Below, piece after piece: positions 51,176 to 60,197 of a stretch of 64,000 nt of DNA. This DNA comes from Spirochaetia bacterium (GTDB lineage: Bacteria; Spirochaetota; Spirochaetia; Sphaerochaetales; Sphaerochaetaceae). The stretch covers positions 930,001 to 994,000 of the forward strand of contig JAKVOU010000001.1 in NCBI GenBank assembly GCA_022482625.1. The letters are read 5' to 3'. Position numbers and translations under genes: made by a program. How positions within the stretch are numbered: position 1 is the stretch's first letter; each line of letters starts with the position of its first letter. The notes beneath the pieces are model-generated. The model saw only the letters and a program-made list of their open reading frames with translations. It searched no databases and was not told the origin of the DNA.

Positions 51176-51921
51176 ATTATTATACCTTCATGCTTGTAGA
51201 TAATATTGCAATAACATCAGGTTGGGAAAACGTTAGCAAGCTCAACAATACATGCATTGAAATATCCTCTGCTTTACATCATTTCAGAGGATTTATCCAA
51301 TTAGTCAAAAAGGAACAATATAAGTTATCATTTTCGTCTTCTACTCTGTCAGAAGAACTTGCAAAGCAATATAGTGAGAGTTCCCTTGCACAAATTGATG
51401 GAATTGATACTCTTCGGCTTATCCTAAAGAAAGCATCTGTTTTGGCGTCTGTATTGCCAGATACACCATTACAAATATATTTAGAAAAAATCAAGAATCT
51501 CAATATTGATGATACAACGATAAAGAACGAAGTTACACAAAGAATTGGCCAAACATGTTACAGAGATGCCTTGATAAAATATTGGAATGGCAAATGCGCC
51601 CTTACAGGTTTAGATATTCCCGAATTGCTCTATGCTAGTCATGCAAAACCATGGGCTGATTGTACCACCGCAACAGAACGGCTCAATGTATTTAACGGCT
51701 TACTTTTGGAAAGTCGTTTTGACAAGCTTTTTGATCAGGGTTATATTTCATTTGCTAACGATGGACGCATTTTGATCTCTCCTGTTCTTACTCCTTCCCA
51801 ATTGCAATTACTCGGACTCTATCCCTCCTTGCAGATAAGGAGACTAAGGCCAGAACATTTTGTCTTTTTGCAATATCATAGAGAACATATATTCAAGAAA
51901 AATAAATTAGTCAGCACTTAA
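51166..51921 (+). CDS. HNH endonuclease of the defence operon
   Basis: 251 residues from ATG 51166, overlapping the methylase end by 10 bases, with AAAGGA upstream. The C-terminal HNH domain (HNH_2 type) reads 'KCALTGLDIPELLYASHAKPW', then 'RLNVFNGLLLESRFDKLFDQGY' (about 143-195), with the catalytic His in 'ASHAKPW' and the Asn in 'FNGLLL'. The N-terminal 120 residues ('ALHHFRGFIQLVKKEQYKL') are helical and may bind DNA or a partner. It is the only clear nuclease of the four-gene operon. Its stop overlaps the stop of the convergent helicase gene. Confidence 0.86.
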   Translation: MDIDYYTFMLVDNIAITSGWENVSKLNNTCIEISSALHHFRGFIQLVKKEQYKLSFSSSTLSEELAKQYSESSLAQIDGIDTLRLILKKASVLASVLPDTPLQIYLEKIKNLNIDDTTIKNEVTQRIGQTCYRDALIKYWNGKCALTGLDIPELLYASHAKPWADCTTATERLNVFNGLLLESRFDKLFDQGYISFANDGRILISPVLTPSQLQLLGLYPSLQIRRLRPEHFVFLQYHREHIFKKNKLVST

Positions 51922-53687
51922 ACATAGATATATTCCCAATTAGATATGGAAAAGCGTGATAATAAAAATTGATTCTCTATTTTTGGCATAGCAATAACAA
52001 GAAGTTTTCTTGGTCTTGTCATTGCAACATAGGCTATTCTCATTAATTCAGTATCTAATGAGCCTTCACAAAGAAATCGTGAAGTAATCGTATTTCCTTT
52101 GTTGTTTCCTACAAGTAACATCAAAGCATCATAAGTTTGTCCTTTTACACCATGTACAGAAGATTCTGTATATGATGATTGATTTATAGTTTCAAAATAA
52201 CTTTTCAAAGGTATTGTCTTGAAATCTTTAACTTTTTGATCCCGTTTCTTAATTTTTATAACACCTTGAATAGTTTTATCTTTTAACAATGTAAGGTTAT
52301 ATTGACAACATAATTTATTTATCTGTTCTATTAGTCTTTTAACCCAATCTGATAGTGGTAAGTTTGCAGATGGAAGTTTTATTAATAATTCAACTACAAT
52401 AGAGTGCCAAAATTCATAAGGCATGCAATTTTCAATTTCTACTCTAAAATCATCTTGAATATCTTTATATCCCTTAATAATTAGCCCAAACAAACCTTTT
52501 TCACAAAATTCATAAGCTTTTTTCCTTGATCCTGCCATCCATTCATATGAAGCATTTGCAAAGAATTTGACTTCAGGGCTTTTCCAAAGGCCAGAAACTT
52601 CCCTATTAGAACTAATTCTTCCACGAGTGACAATGGCAACATGTGAAGCATCAATAGTAATTGCATGTTCAATACAGATTTCTCTAAATTTTTCTATTAT
52701 CTTCCCTTTATTATTTTTTATATTTCCTTCATACAATAACAATATAGGTTCTTGAGAGTAAGCAACATCTGAACCAATAGCTTTGCTTGGTTCTGTCCCC
52801 TCTAAAGATTTTGAAAAAAATCTCGTAACATTACAGATCAATTGTGAACTTCGAAAATTGCCAGTTAACCGTAATGTACGCCACTTATCACTATCGATTT
52901 TATCTCTAAAACATTTCGGAGTTGCATTTCTCCATTCATAAATTGATTGATCAGGGTCACCTATCAAAAACATAGATTTTGTTCCCGCCTGATTGATTAA
53001 ATCCAATACAGCCATCTGTTCTGCAGAAGAATCTTGTGCTTCATCAACAATAATTACAGGGAAACGTGTTGCAATAGCCGCTGCAATATTAGGATGTTTT
53101 TTTAGTAATAAATAGGCAAAACTTGCTGTTTCACTTTGAAATATAAGTCCTTTTTTTAGCAACAGTTTTTTGTATTGTTCACATGGAAGCGCAGCTCCTT
53201 TTTCTTTTTTACAACGAATATTCTCATTATTATATAACAATCTGCCATTTTTATCCCATCTGAAGCTACTTATGTTAGTAACACATCCTTTACGATAACA
53301 CTCAGATTTCCATTGGAAGAAGGGAAGCAAAAACAAATCATCCAGAGAAATAATAGGACGTTTTGGTTCAGGATAGAGCAAATATCCAAATCTTAGTAAA
53401 ATATATTTATTGATAAAACTATCTAAGGTCCCTAAATAATGTGGATAGCCAGTATCGAATCCTGGTAAAATCATTTCTTGTACTTGTTGCTTAACTTCTT
53501 CGCTGGCAACATTCGTGAAAGAGAGAATTGCTACCCCCTGGTGAGGTTGTTTCCAATTTTCCACATACTGTACAAATTTTTTTGCAATACTTGTGGTTTT
53601 GCCACTACCAGGGCAAGCTTGGAGTACAATATTGCCCTCAGCCTTAAGAAAAATATTTTGTTCTTCTGTAAAGTTATACATAAGCAT
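51918..53687 (-). CDS. UvrD/PcrA-like helicase (GajB-like)
   Basis: 589 residues, superfamily 1 helicase. Walker A 'LQACPGSGKTTSIAKKF' (about 23-38), motif II 'VIIVDEAQDSSAEQ' (about 212), motif III/IV 'IGDPDQSIYEWRNATPK' (about 242) and motif VI 'MRIAYVAMTRPRKLLVIA' (about 560) are present. The accessory 2B-like region is reduced, as in GajB. It overlaps the upstream OLD-nuclease gene (TAATG), so the two proteins are translated together. Pairing with an OLD-family nuclease is the hallmark of Gabija. A second in-frame ATG (53681) is an equally good start. Confidence 0.85.
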   Translation of the reverse strand: MLMYNFTEEQNIFLKAEGNIVLQACPGSGKTTSIAKKFVQYVENWKQPHQGVAILSFTNVASEEVKQQVQEMILPGFDTGYPHYLGTLDSFINKYILLRFGYLLYPEPKRPIISLDDLFLLPFFQWKSECYRKGCVTNISSFRWDKNGRLLYNNENIRCKKEKGAALPCEQYKKLLLKKGLIFQSETASFAYLLLKKHPNIAAAIATRFPVIIVDEAQDSSAEQMAVLDLINQAGTKSMFLIGDPDQSIYEWRNATPKCFRDKIDSDKWRTLRLTGNFRSSQLICNVTRFFSKSLEGTEPSKAIGSDVAYSQEPILLLYEGNIKNNKGKIIEKFREICIEHAITIDASHVAIVTRGRISSNREVSGLWKSPEVKFFANASYEWMAGSRKKAYEFCEKGLFGLIIKGYKDIQDDFRVEIENCMPYEFWHSIVVELLIKLPSANLPLSDWVKRLIEQINKLCCQYNLTLLKDKTIQGVIKIKKRDQKVKDFKTIPLKSYFETINQSSYTESSVHGVKGQTYDALMLLVGNNKGNTITSRFLCEGSLDTELMRIAYVAMTRPRKLLVIAMPKIENQFLLSRFSISNWEYIYV

Positions 53688-55693
53688 TATCGAGTTGTTG
53701 TTACAGAATAAATGGCATTCTTGATATATTCAGGCACAACAAATGGAGAAGTTACAGTTTCATCCTCTGCAATTTTTTTAAGTTGCTGCTTGATTATTCT
53801 GCTTAATGATTGTGCAATCTGTGCTTTTGATGCATCCCTCTTACGTATAAATAGCCATATCATAATTGCCTTATTATCCAAAGAAGAATCTTGTTCAACT
53901 TCCTTTTTAAGTTCAACACCAACTTGAGGAAATACATCAACAATAGCTTCAAGCATGTATTGAATATTATCCTTTTCCAAAGCCAATTCATATTCAAATG
54001 TTTTTCTTGCCTGATAAAAGCCAATTCCATAATTTGAACACAATGCTTGAATTTTTGCACATCTATCAGAACAGGTACCTTTATCTAACTTGTTCAAAAT
54101 ATCAGTTAAATCAGTTTTAAAATCAGTTTTAAAATCAAGATCTTTTGAGATATAAGTATCCAAAGAATTAGCATCTGAACATCGATCATCATCTGTAACA
54201 ATTGCGGTTTTTGCAAAACTTCCCTTTTCCCCTGGTAAAGTTGCTATTTTAGCAAAAGGAGTAAATGCAGTTCCATTGATATTGACTAATTCAACTGCAT
54301 ACTTATCAAATTGCCGATTTAACAAAGCCGCGAAATCAGGAAGAAGTATAGCCTCACTAATTCCCTCAACAAATAGAATACCCTTAGCAAAGAACATTTG
54401 AGACTTAGTAACATCAATATATTTTTCTAAATAATCTTTCTCTTTTTCCTCTAAGTTTGCATCTTCCAAAGGATAGCAACAGACTGCATGATTTTTCTCA
54501 TATAAAAGATTAATAGCATTGATATCAATCCTAGATACCAAGGTCGGAGAATGTGAAGTATAAATTACTTGTATCACAGAAGAGGTATTGTAACGTTTCT
54601 CAAAAAAACTATGTATAAGTTCCTGTAATTGGGGATGTAAATGGGCCTCAGGTTCTTCAACTACAAATAGATTTAAATATACGCCTGATTTTTCCAGTGA
54701 CATATCTCCTAATACAGTAGCCATAAATAAAATATTATTATATCCCAAACCATTCTGATATAACTCAAATGAATGATTCCTCAGTAATCTCAATGAAGAC
54801 TTTAGTGAATCGTCTGAATCCTCAGAAACCTTTAAAAATTCATCAATTGCCAAATACATACCGTCATCTGTTTGCTGAATAAGACGCGAAAACTTCGGAT
54901 CAATACACTTTGAAATAATTCTATCATAATACTCATAATCTTTTTGAATAAAATACCATTTAGGAAGAATCCAAGATCGGAGTGAAGAGGTAATTGACTC
55001 AAAACGAGGTTCTACAAGACCAATATCTATTTGCTGAGATAACAGCTCTTGTTCAATTTCCTGAAGATTAGCATTGATTATATCTTTAATTTGTATAATT
55101 GGCTCTGCTTGCAATAATTGAGTATTTGATTGTTGTAATATATTTACTAAATCTGCTTTTTTATCATCATCTTCAACAACAGTATCTAATAAAGTAGCAA
55201 GCTTACTTGAACGAGACGGCTTCATTTCATTTTCTGCATCACGCAAGGCACCTAAGTAGGCTAAATTAATTGCATAAAAAGTTTCTGCAGAAAGTTGATT
55301 CCCTTCCTCTTTGTCACCCCAGGCCTTATACTTCACTTTTCTATTTCCATAAGAAGAAGAATCTATATAAAAGTGAATATGGAACTCACCTAGAGACTCA
55401 CCTTGAGGATCCCAAATTTCAATTAATTGCTTAGGTACATCTTCAAGATAAACATCAAACTGAGAAGTTTCTGCACGTTTTCCTTGGGCATCAATATGAA
55501 AATCTGCTTTACTGAAAAAAATATCTTTTCGATAGAGTACAGCACCAAAGGCAATCCTGATTGCATCAATGACTGCCGATTTTCCAGTGTTATTTTCTCC
55601 AATAATGGCATTAACACCTTTATTAAACTTTACAGTTATACCTTTTGCATCAAAAATACGAAAATTTCTAATTACTATCTTTTTCAAGTACAT
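53687..55693 (-). CDS. OLD-family ATPase/TOPRIM nuclease (GajA-like)
   Basis: 668 residues. An ABC-type ATPase head begins at the N-terminus ('VNAIIGENNTGKSAVIDAIR', P-loop about 32), with the signature and 'LFVVEEPEAHLHPQLQELIH' (Walker B) in the middle. The C-terminal TOPRIM domain has the conserved Glu in 'ILFVEGISEAILLPDFAAL' (about 440) and the Asp pair in 'AIVTDDDRCSD' (about 500). GajA of Gabija is a sequence-specific nicking enzyme inhibited by nucleotides. This one is about 90 residues longer than the Bacillus reference as I recall it. AGGA lies eight bases before ATG 55693. Confidence 0.86.
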   Translation of the reverse strand: MYLKKIVIRNFRIFDAKGITVKFNKGVNAIIGENNTGKSAVIDAIRIAFGAVLYRKDIFFSKADFHIDAQGKRAETSQFDVYLEDVPKQLIEIWDPQGESLGEFHIHFYIDSSSYGNRKVKYKAWGDKEEGNQLSAETFYAINLAYLGALRDAENEMKPSRSSKLATLLDTVVEDDDKKADLVNILQQSNTQLLQAEPIIQIKDIINANLQEIEQELLSQQIDIGLVEPRFESITSSLRSWILPKWYFIQKDYEYYDRIISKCIDPKFSRLIQQTDDGMYLAIDEFLKVSEDSDDSLKSSLRLLRNHSFELYQNGLGYNNILFMATVLGDMSLEKSGVYLNLFVVEEPEAHLHPQLQELIHSFFEKRYNTSSVIQVIYTSHSPTLVSRIDINAINLLYEKNHAVCCYPLEDANLEEKEKDYLEKYIDVTKSQMFFAKGILFVEGISEAILLPDFAALLNRQFDKYAVELVNINGTAFTPFAKIATLPGEKGSFAKTAIVTDDDRCSDANSLDTYISKDLDFKTDFKTDLTDILNKLDKGTCSDRCAKIQALCSNYGIGFYQARKTFEYELALEKDNIQYMLEAIVDVFPQVGVELKKEVEQDSSLDNKAIMIWLFIRKRDASKAQIAQSLSRIIKQQLKKIAEDETVTSPFVVPEYIKNAIYSVTTTR

Positions 55694-55999
55694 AATATTT
55701 TCCTATTAGATTCACTGCGCTGCAATTTTTATAGCAAGATATATTAATTATATTAACAAATAGCATAATTATAAAATATATTCAACATAGAAATACATCG
55801 CAACTCACTTATATATTCACAAAGCTAATTTAACTTTTAACATTTAACTAACTATTATGTTGCTTTGAAACTATGTTTGCAAGGTCACATTGTTTTACTG
55901 CCTGCATAATGCTATTTTATGAAATCCACATAACAAAAAATAAAATATTACTAAAATAATTTGATTTTCATTATCAATAGTTCTTTAATTTTGTTTTCG
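55694..55999. other. AT-rich gap at the right edge of the defence island
   Basis: 306 bases without a gene. It should hold the promoter of the GajA/GajB-like operon and the end of the next minus-strand gene. No repeat matching the left edge was noticed. Confidence 0.4.
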
Positions 56000-57982
56000 T
56001 TATTTTTCCCACTGCAAGGTAGGATAAGAATTTCCTTCATCAATATCCCAGATATCTATAAAATCCCAACTAGAATATGTACTTTTTTCTTTCATCTGTT
56101 CAGTCGTCTTGGGAGTTCCCTTAATAGAATCATTTTGTCCAGAGGTTTCACTATCATAATAGCAATCCGTAATAGTTGCTTTACTTGATTTTATACCAAT
56201 CAGACCACCTAGATATTCTTCTCCTGTCACTTTGCCTGCTGCGTAGCAGTATTCAACAGCAATATCATCACCATTTCCAATCAGTCCTCCTATATATTCA
56301 CTACCTGTCACATCACCGACTGCATAGCAATTTACGAGAGAGGCTATCTTACCATTACCAATTAAGCCTCCTACATATGAATTTCCATCTACACTTCCAG
56401 ATACATAACTATTCATTACTTTGGTAGCAACGGTTCCATAGCATTCGCCGATAAGTCCTCCAACATCTTCTTTTAAACCTGTAGTATTCCCTGTAACATA
56501 ACAACAATCAACTGTTGTATTCCCAAAACCTGTACCAAGAAGGCCTCCAACACAACTTTCTCCTTTAACTTTTCCAGTGACATAGCAATTTGAAATTGTC
56601 GACCCATCACTAAAGCCAATCAATCCACCGGTAAAAGGATCCGTAGTTTTTACAATACCCGAAGAAAAACAAGAACTTATTTCATCACTAGTAGATTCTC
56701 CAACAATTCCTCCAGTCTTAGTACCTCCGTAACCATTGGTTATTGATCCGCTAAACGTACAATTTGAAATTGTTCCGTAACTACTACTGCCAACAATCCC
56801 TCCTGTAGTATTATAGCCATATATAATTCCTGTAAAAGTACAATCTTTTATTATACCACAATTTCCTTTATCATTTTCACTAGAAATATTTTCTCCTATG
56901 ATACCACCAACGTCCCATCCCAAACCATTATTAGAAATAAACATAGAGCTATCACAATCAATTACTGTACCATAATTTATACCAATAAGCCCTCCAATAT
57001 GCGCTTCACAGGGTGAATTGCTATTTGTAATTGAACCAGAACTAGAACAGTTTTTAATCAAGCCATTATTTTGATTGACAATAGCTCCCGTACAGCGTTC
57101 ATTCTTAATATCTAATGACTTAAGTGTAATATTTTTCAGTACTGCATCTTTCGTTATTGCACCAAATAAACCTGACCCGGTTGATTTTAAGCCTGAAATC
57201 GTATAGCCATTACCATCATACTGCCCTTGGAACATATAATCCTCATAGCCATCTCCCAGATATTTTCCGACAGGTACCCAACCATCATTTTCACAAAATA
57301 CACTTATATTGATATCTGCTGTCTGAATAAAATAAGAATCCAAATACTTGCGTGCCAGACAGAGTTGGGCACCAGTTGCTATTTTGTATGGATTTTCTGC
57401 ACTGCCATCTCCCCCTGCAAATTCTGTTGCTACAACAGTTTTCCACTGAGCATAAAGCACTACAGAACAATCATCTATCGCTATGGTGTCACCTTCTTTA
57501 TAATTTGTACCATTTCCATCTGCACTTGTATTCCATCCAGAAAATTCACAATCATCTCTGGCTAATTCTCCACTGTTACCTAATACAGAAACAGTATTAC
57601 CCGTATAATATTTGGTAGTATCTGTTGGCACAGTTCCACTGGTTGCCTTATTTGATTTATAATAAACAGAATATGTTTGTAGCCAAATCGCATACAATGT
57701 TAAATCAGAAGCAGGCATTGTAAAAGTTGAATTAAGTTCATATGTAGTTCCAGAACCATTACTCACAGTATTCCAATTTTCTAAGTGATAACCGACATTA
57801 CTATGGAAAGCACTACCAAGGACAGAGACTTCATCGCCTGCATGATAGGTCAAATTTCTAGAATATCCCCGGTCAAAATAAGTAAGGGTGTATTCTTTAC
57901 TAGATTTCGATCCCAATTCCAAGCTACAACTTGCAAGAAAAACAATAGCCACCATGTTAAATATTAGTAATAAGCGTTTCAT
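56000..57982 (-). CDS. Surface lipoprotein with InlB-type and GLUG repeats
   Basis: 660 residues. Lipoprotein signal 'MVAIVFLASCS' (Cys about residue 19). Two Listeria-Bacteroides (InlB B-type) repeats follow at about 30-105 and 105-185 ('GYHLENWNTVSNGSGTTYEL' and 'FSGWNTSADGNGTNYKEGD'). From about 190 to 640 there are some 15 GLUG-type repeats of 25-35 residues built on Gly-Gly-Leu/Ile-Ile-Gly ('VGGLIGNGKIASLVNCYAVG', 'IGGLIGNGDDIAVEYCYAAG'), forming a beta-helix-like stalk. Cysteines recur regularly as 'NCYA'/'DCYY'. It should be a cell-surface adhesin-like or matrix protein. AT-rich, adjacent to the defence island, apparently one gene alone. Confidence 0.85.
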   Translation of the reverse strand: MKRLLLIFNMVAIVFLASCSLELGSKSSKEYTLTYFDRGYSRNLTYHAGDEVSVLGSAFHSNVGYHLENWNTVSNGSGTTYELNSTFTMPASDLTLYAIWLQTYSVYYKSNKATSGTVPTDTTKYYTGNTVSVLGNSGELARDDCEFSGWNTSADGNGTNYKEGDTIAIDDCSVVLYAQWKTVVATEFAGGDGSAENPYKIATGAQLCLARKYLDSYFIQTADINISVFCENDGWVPVGKYLGDGYEDYMFQGQYDGNGYTISGLKSTGSGLFGAITKDAVLKNITLKSLDIKNERCTGAIVNQNNGLIKNCSSSGSITNSNSPCEAHIGGLIGINYGTVIDCDSSMFISNNGLGWDVGGIIGENISSENDKGNCGIIKDCTFTGIIYGYNTTGGIVGSSSYGTISNCTFSGSITNGYGGTKTGGIVGESTSDEISSCFSSGIVKTTDPFTGGLIGFSDGSTISNCYVTGKVKGESCVGGLLGTGFGNTTVDCCYVTGNTTGLKEDVGGLIGECYGTVATKVMNSYVSGSVDGNSYVGGLIGNGKIASLVNCYAVGDVTGSEYIGGLIGNGDDIAVEYCYAAGKVTGEEYLGGLIGIKSSKATITDCYYDSETSGQNDSIKGTPKTTEQMKEKSTYSSWDFIDIWDIDEGNSYPTLQWEK

Positions 57983-58862
57983 TTTATAATTATTTACCTT
58001 TTAAAGGAAAAGACTACGTACCTAATTAGTTTATGTCAATCTTCAAGAGAATAGACATACACCGCAATCACTAGCATTTCTTTTAAATAAATATTTGTTT
58101 AGTAATAAAATATTTAAAATTAATAAACAAAATATAGAATTTTGTTAAAATTAAAAGCAAATATTAAATAAACTTACATAATGAATGAAATATATTTCCT
58201 CAAAACTTACAAACAAGTTAAAGAAAAAAATCTTTACTCAAAAAAAGAAATTTGCTTTTTTACAAAACCAGAATATTGTCAAAAATTGACACAAGGATTA
58301 CATAAAATCAGTGACAAAACATTTTTAAAAATTTATACTAATAGGCAAATAGTATAGTAAACTTATATTAATTACTTGTTTATATCAAATTGCTCTTTTT
58401 AAGGGTTCCAAATTGTTCCTCCATGTGTATCAAAGGATAACCCATGGTGCTGGCAATGCAACACGCTTTTCATTCTGCAAAGATTTTTTCTTATTATTGG
58501 GCCTGTATTTCTGTTTTGTAATGCAATAGGATAATAATTTTTTTCCCATAATCTCATCATCATTGGCTCTGTATACTACTTGTTTTACATGTATCAGATA
58601 GGTTTCCATTCGACGTTCATAACAAAGCCTTTTCACAAAGGTCTGTTTGGCAAATAATCCTTTAATCCTTACAGACACCAGATAATCAGCATATACAATT
58701 CAACCTTTTTTATATGATTTCAAAAAAACAAACCATACTTTGCGTAAAACACAAACATCCTATTATTTTAAATCGTTTATAAAAGACCTGCCACCATGCC
58801 ATAATATGCTGACTTCCAATGTCGTAGAGGAATCATCCAAAACAAAGAAAAACGAAAAGACC
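57983..58862. other. AT-rich stretch with at most a small open frame
   Basis: About 880 bases. An open frame of 58 codons (58181-58357, plus strand, 'MNEIYFLKTYKQVKEKNLYS') has plausible composition but no ribosome site. Another 82-codon minus-strand frame (58430-58678) has neither ribosome site nor family features. No RNA gene or repeat recognised. Confidence 0.4.
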
Positions 58863-60197
58863 CTAGGACAAATCCTTCATTTTCCACCTCAGAAAACTGA
58901 CAGAAACCACAAATGTTCCTGCTTCTGCAAACGGCAGTGACAGCCAGATTCCCTCAAAGCCAGACAAATGTGGCAATACTATAATACCAAAAGCAAGAAG
59001 TACCAGGCTCCTCAGCAAGGAAATAACCATGGAACATTTCTCATCTCCAAGTGCAGTAAAAAAGACCGAAGCAAAAACATTCACTCCACTGAAAAGAAAA
59101 GCCCATGCAATGAGGCTGAATCCAGTTTTTGCAATCCCATATACAGCAGACCCTTCAGGAACGAACAGACCTGTTACAGAAGATCCGCAACACAGAGCCA
59201 GAAGAAATGCGGAAATCGATGCAACCGCAATGAAACCGATACAGTGCCATACCAACTGCTTCACTTCCCCATAAGCCTTTTTCCCAAATGCATAACTGAC
59301 AAGAGGAACAACTCCCATGGAAAACCCGATGAAAAGTGTATCAAGCAAAAACTGTGCATAGATGATGATAGTTATTGCAGCAACACCATCGACTCCAACC
59401 AGACGGAGCATAGCCCCATTGAAAAGAAAGGTAGTAACGGCAACAGAAAGTTGTCCGACCAGCTCGGAAGCTCCGTTACCACAGCTTTCTGCAATGAGAC
59501 GGAAATCCCGACGAAAACGGGTAATGTATAACTCAGAACCGGTACCATGCAGAAAGAAGACCACCCCGCCTACAGCAGGAACGAGGTAACCGATCCCAGT
59601 AGCCAGGGCAGCACCTCTGATACCCATCCCAAACGGTCCCATAAACAAAAAATCCAAACAGGCATTCATTGTTCCAGCTACAGCGACCAATGAAAAACCC
59701 AGTTTCGGGCGTCCGGCCGTCACAAAGAAAAAAGCTGAAAAGAGTCTGCAGTATATTTGCAGGAGAGAACAGACTAAGCAAGAGAAGATATGCGGCCGCA
59801 TAAGCTTTCAATACACCTGTAGGCTCCAAGAAAACTGACTGATGCTATCCATAAACATACTGCCTGACAAAGCAATCGCTATCCCAAAAACAAAACCTAC
59901 AAAGACAATAAAGGAAAAATCTTGCCTTGCTTCCTTCTCATTCCTTTCTCCGAACTTACGGGCAACAATTGCACTGCCACCGGAAGCAAGCATTGATCCC
60001 AGTCCCACGATGAGGTTGATCACCGGTGTTACGATATTGACGGCAGACAAGGCATCGCTCCCTACAAGCCTAACTATGCATATTGTATCCACGAGCGTAT
60101 AAAGACCGGAAAAAAGCATCATGAATATTGTCGGAGCAGCGAAGGCAACAAGGGAACCTATCGTCCGATGAGCTACATTGATACCCTTCTCAGACAT
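58863..60197 (-). pseudogene. MATE-family multidrug exporter with clustered frameshifts
   Basis: The ends are in one frame: 'MSEKGINVAHRTIGSLVAF' to 'MLASGGSAIVARKFGERNE' (start 60197, GGGG site upstream), and 'FFFVTAGRPKLGFSLVAV' to the C-terminus at 58863. Between about 59735 and 59830 the conserved sequence ('TGVLKAYAAAYLLLLSLFSP') is in another frame. Three one-base insertions in about 95 bases (in TTTTC, in GCCTACA and in the T-rich run) would restore 'QFLGATGVLKAYAAAYLL' and the whole 445-codon MATE protein, 12 membrane segments. Net length change is zero modulo 3. Its start overlaps the AraC-type regulator gene by 8 bases, so the pair is an operon. Decay or local sequence errors. Confidence 0.75.

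Noticed and set aside
58430-58678. 82-codon minus-strand frame
   Set aside because: No ribosome site, no recognisable family, and basic low-complexity end; probably chance in AT-rich DNA.
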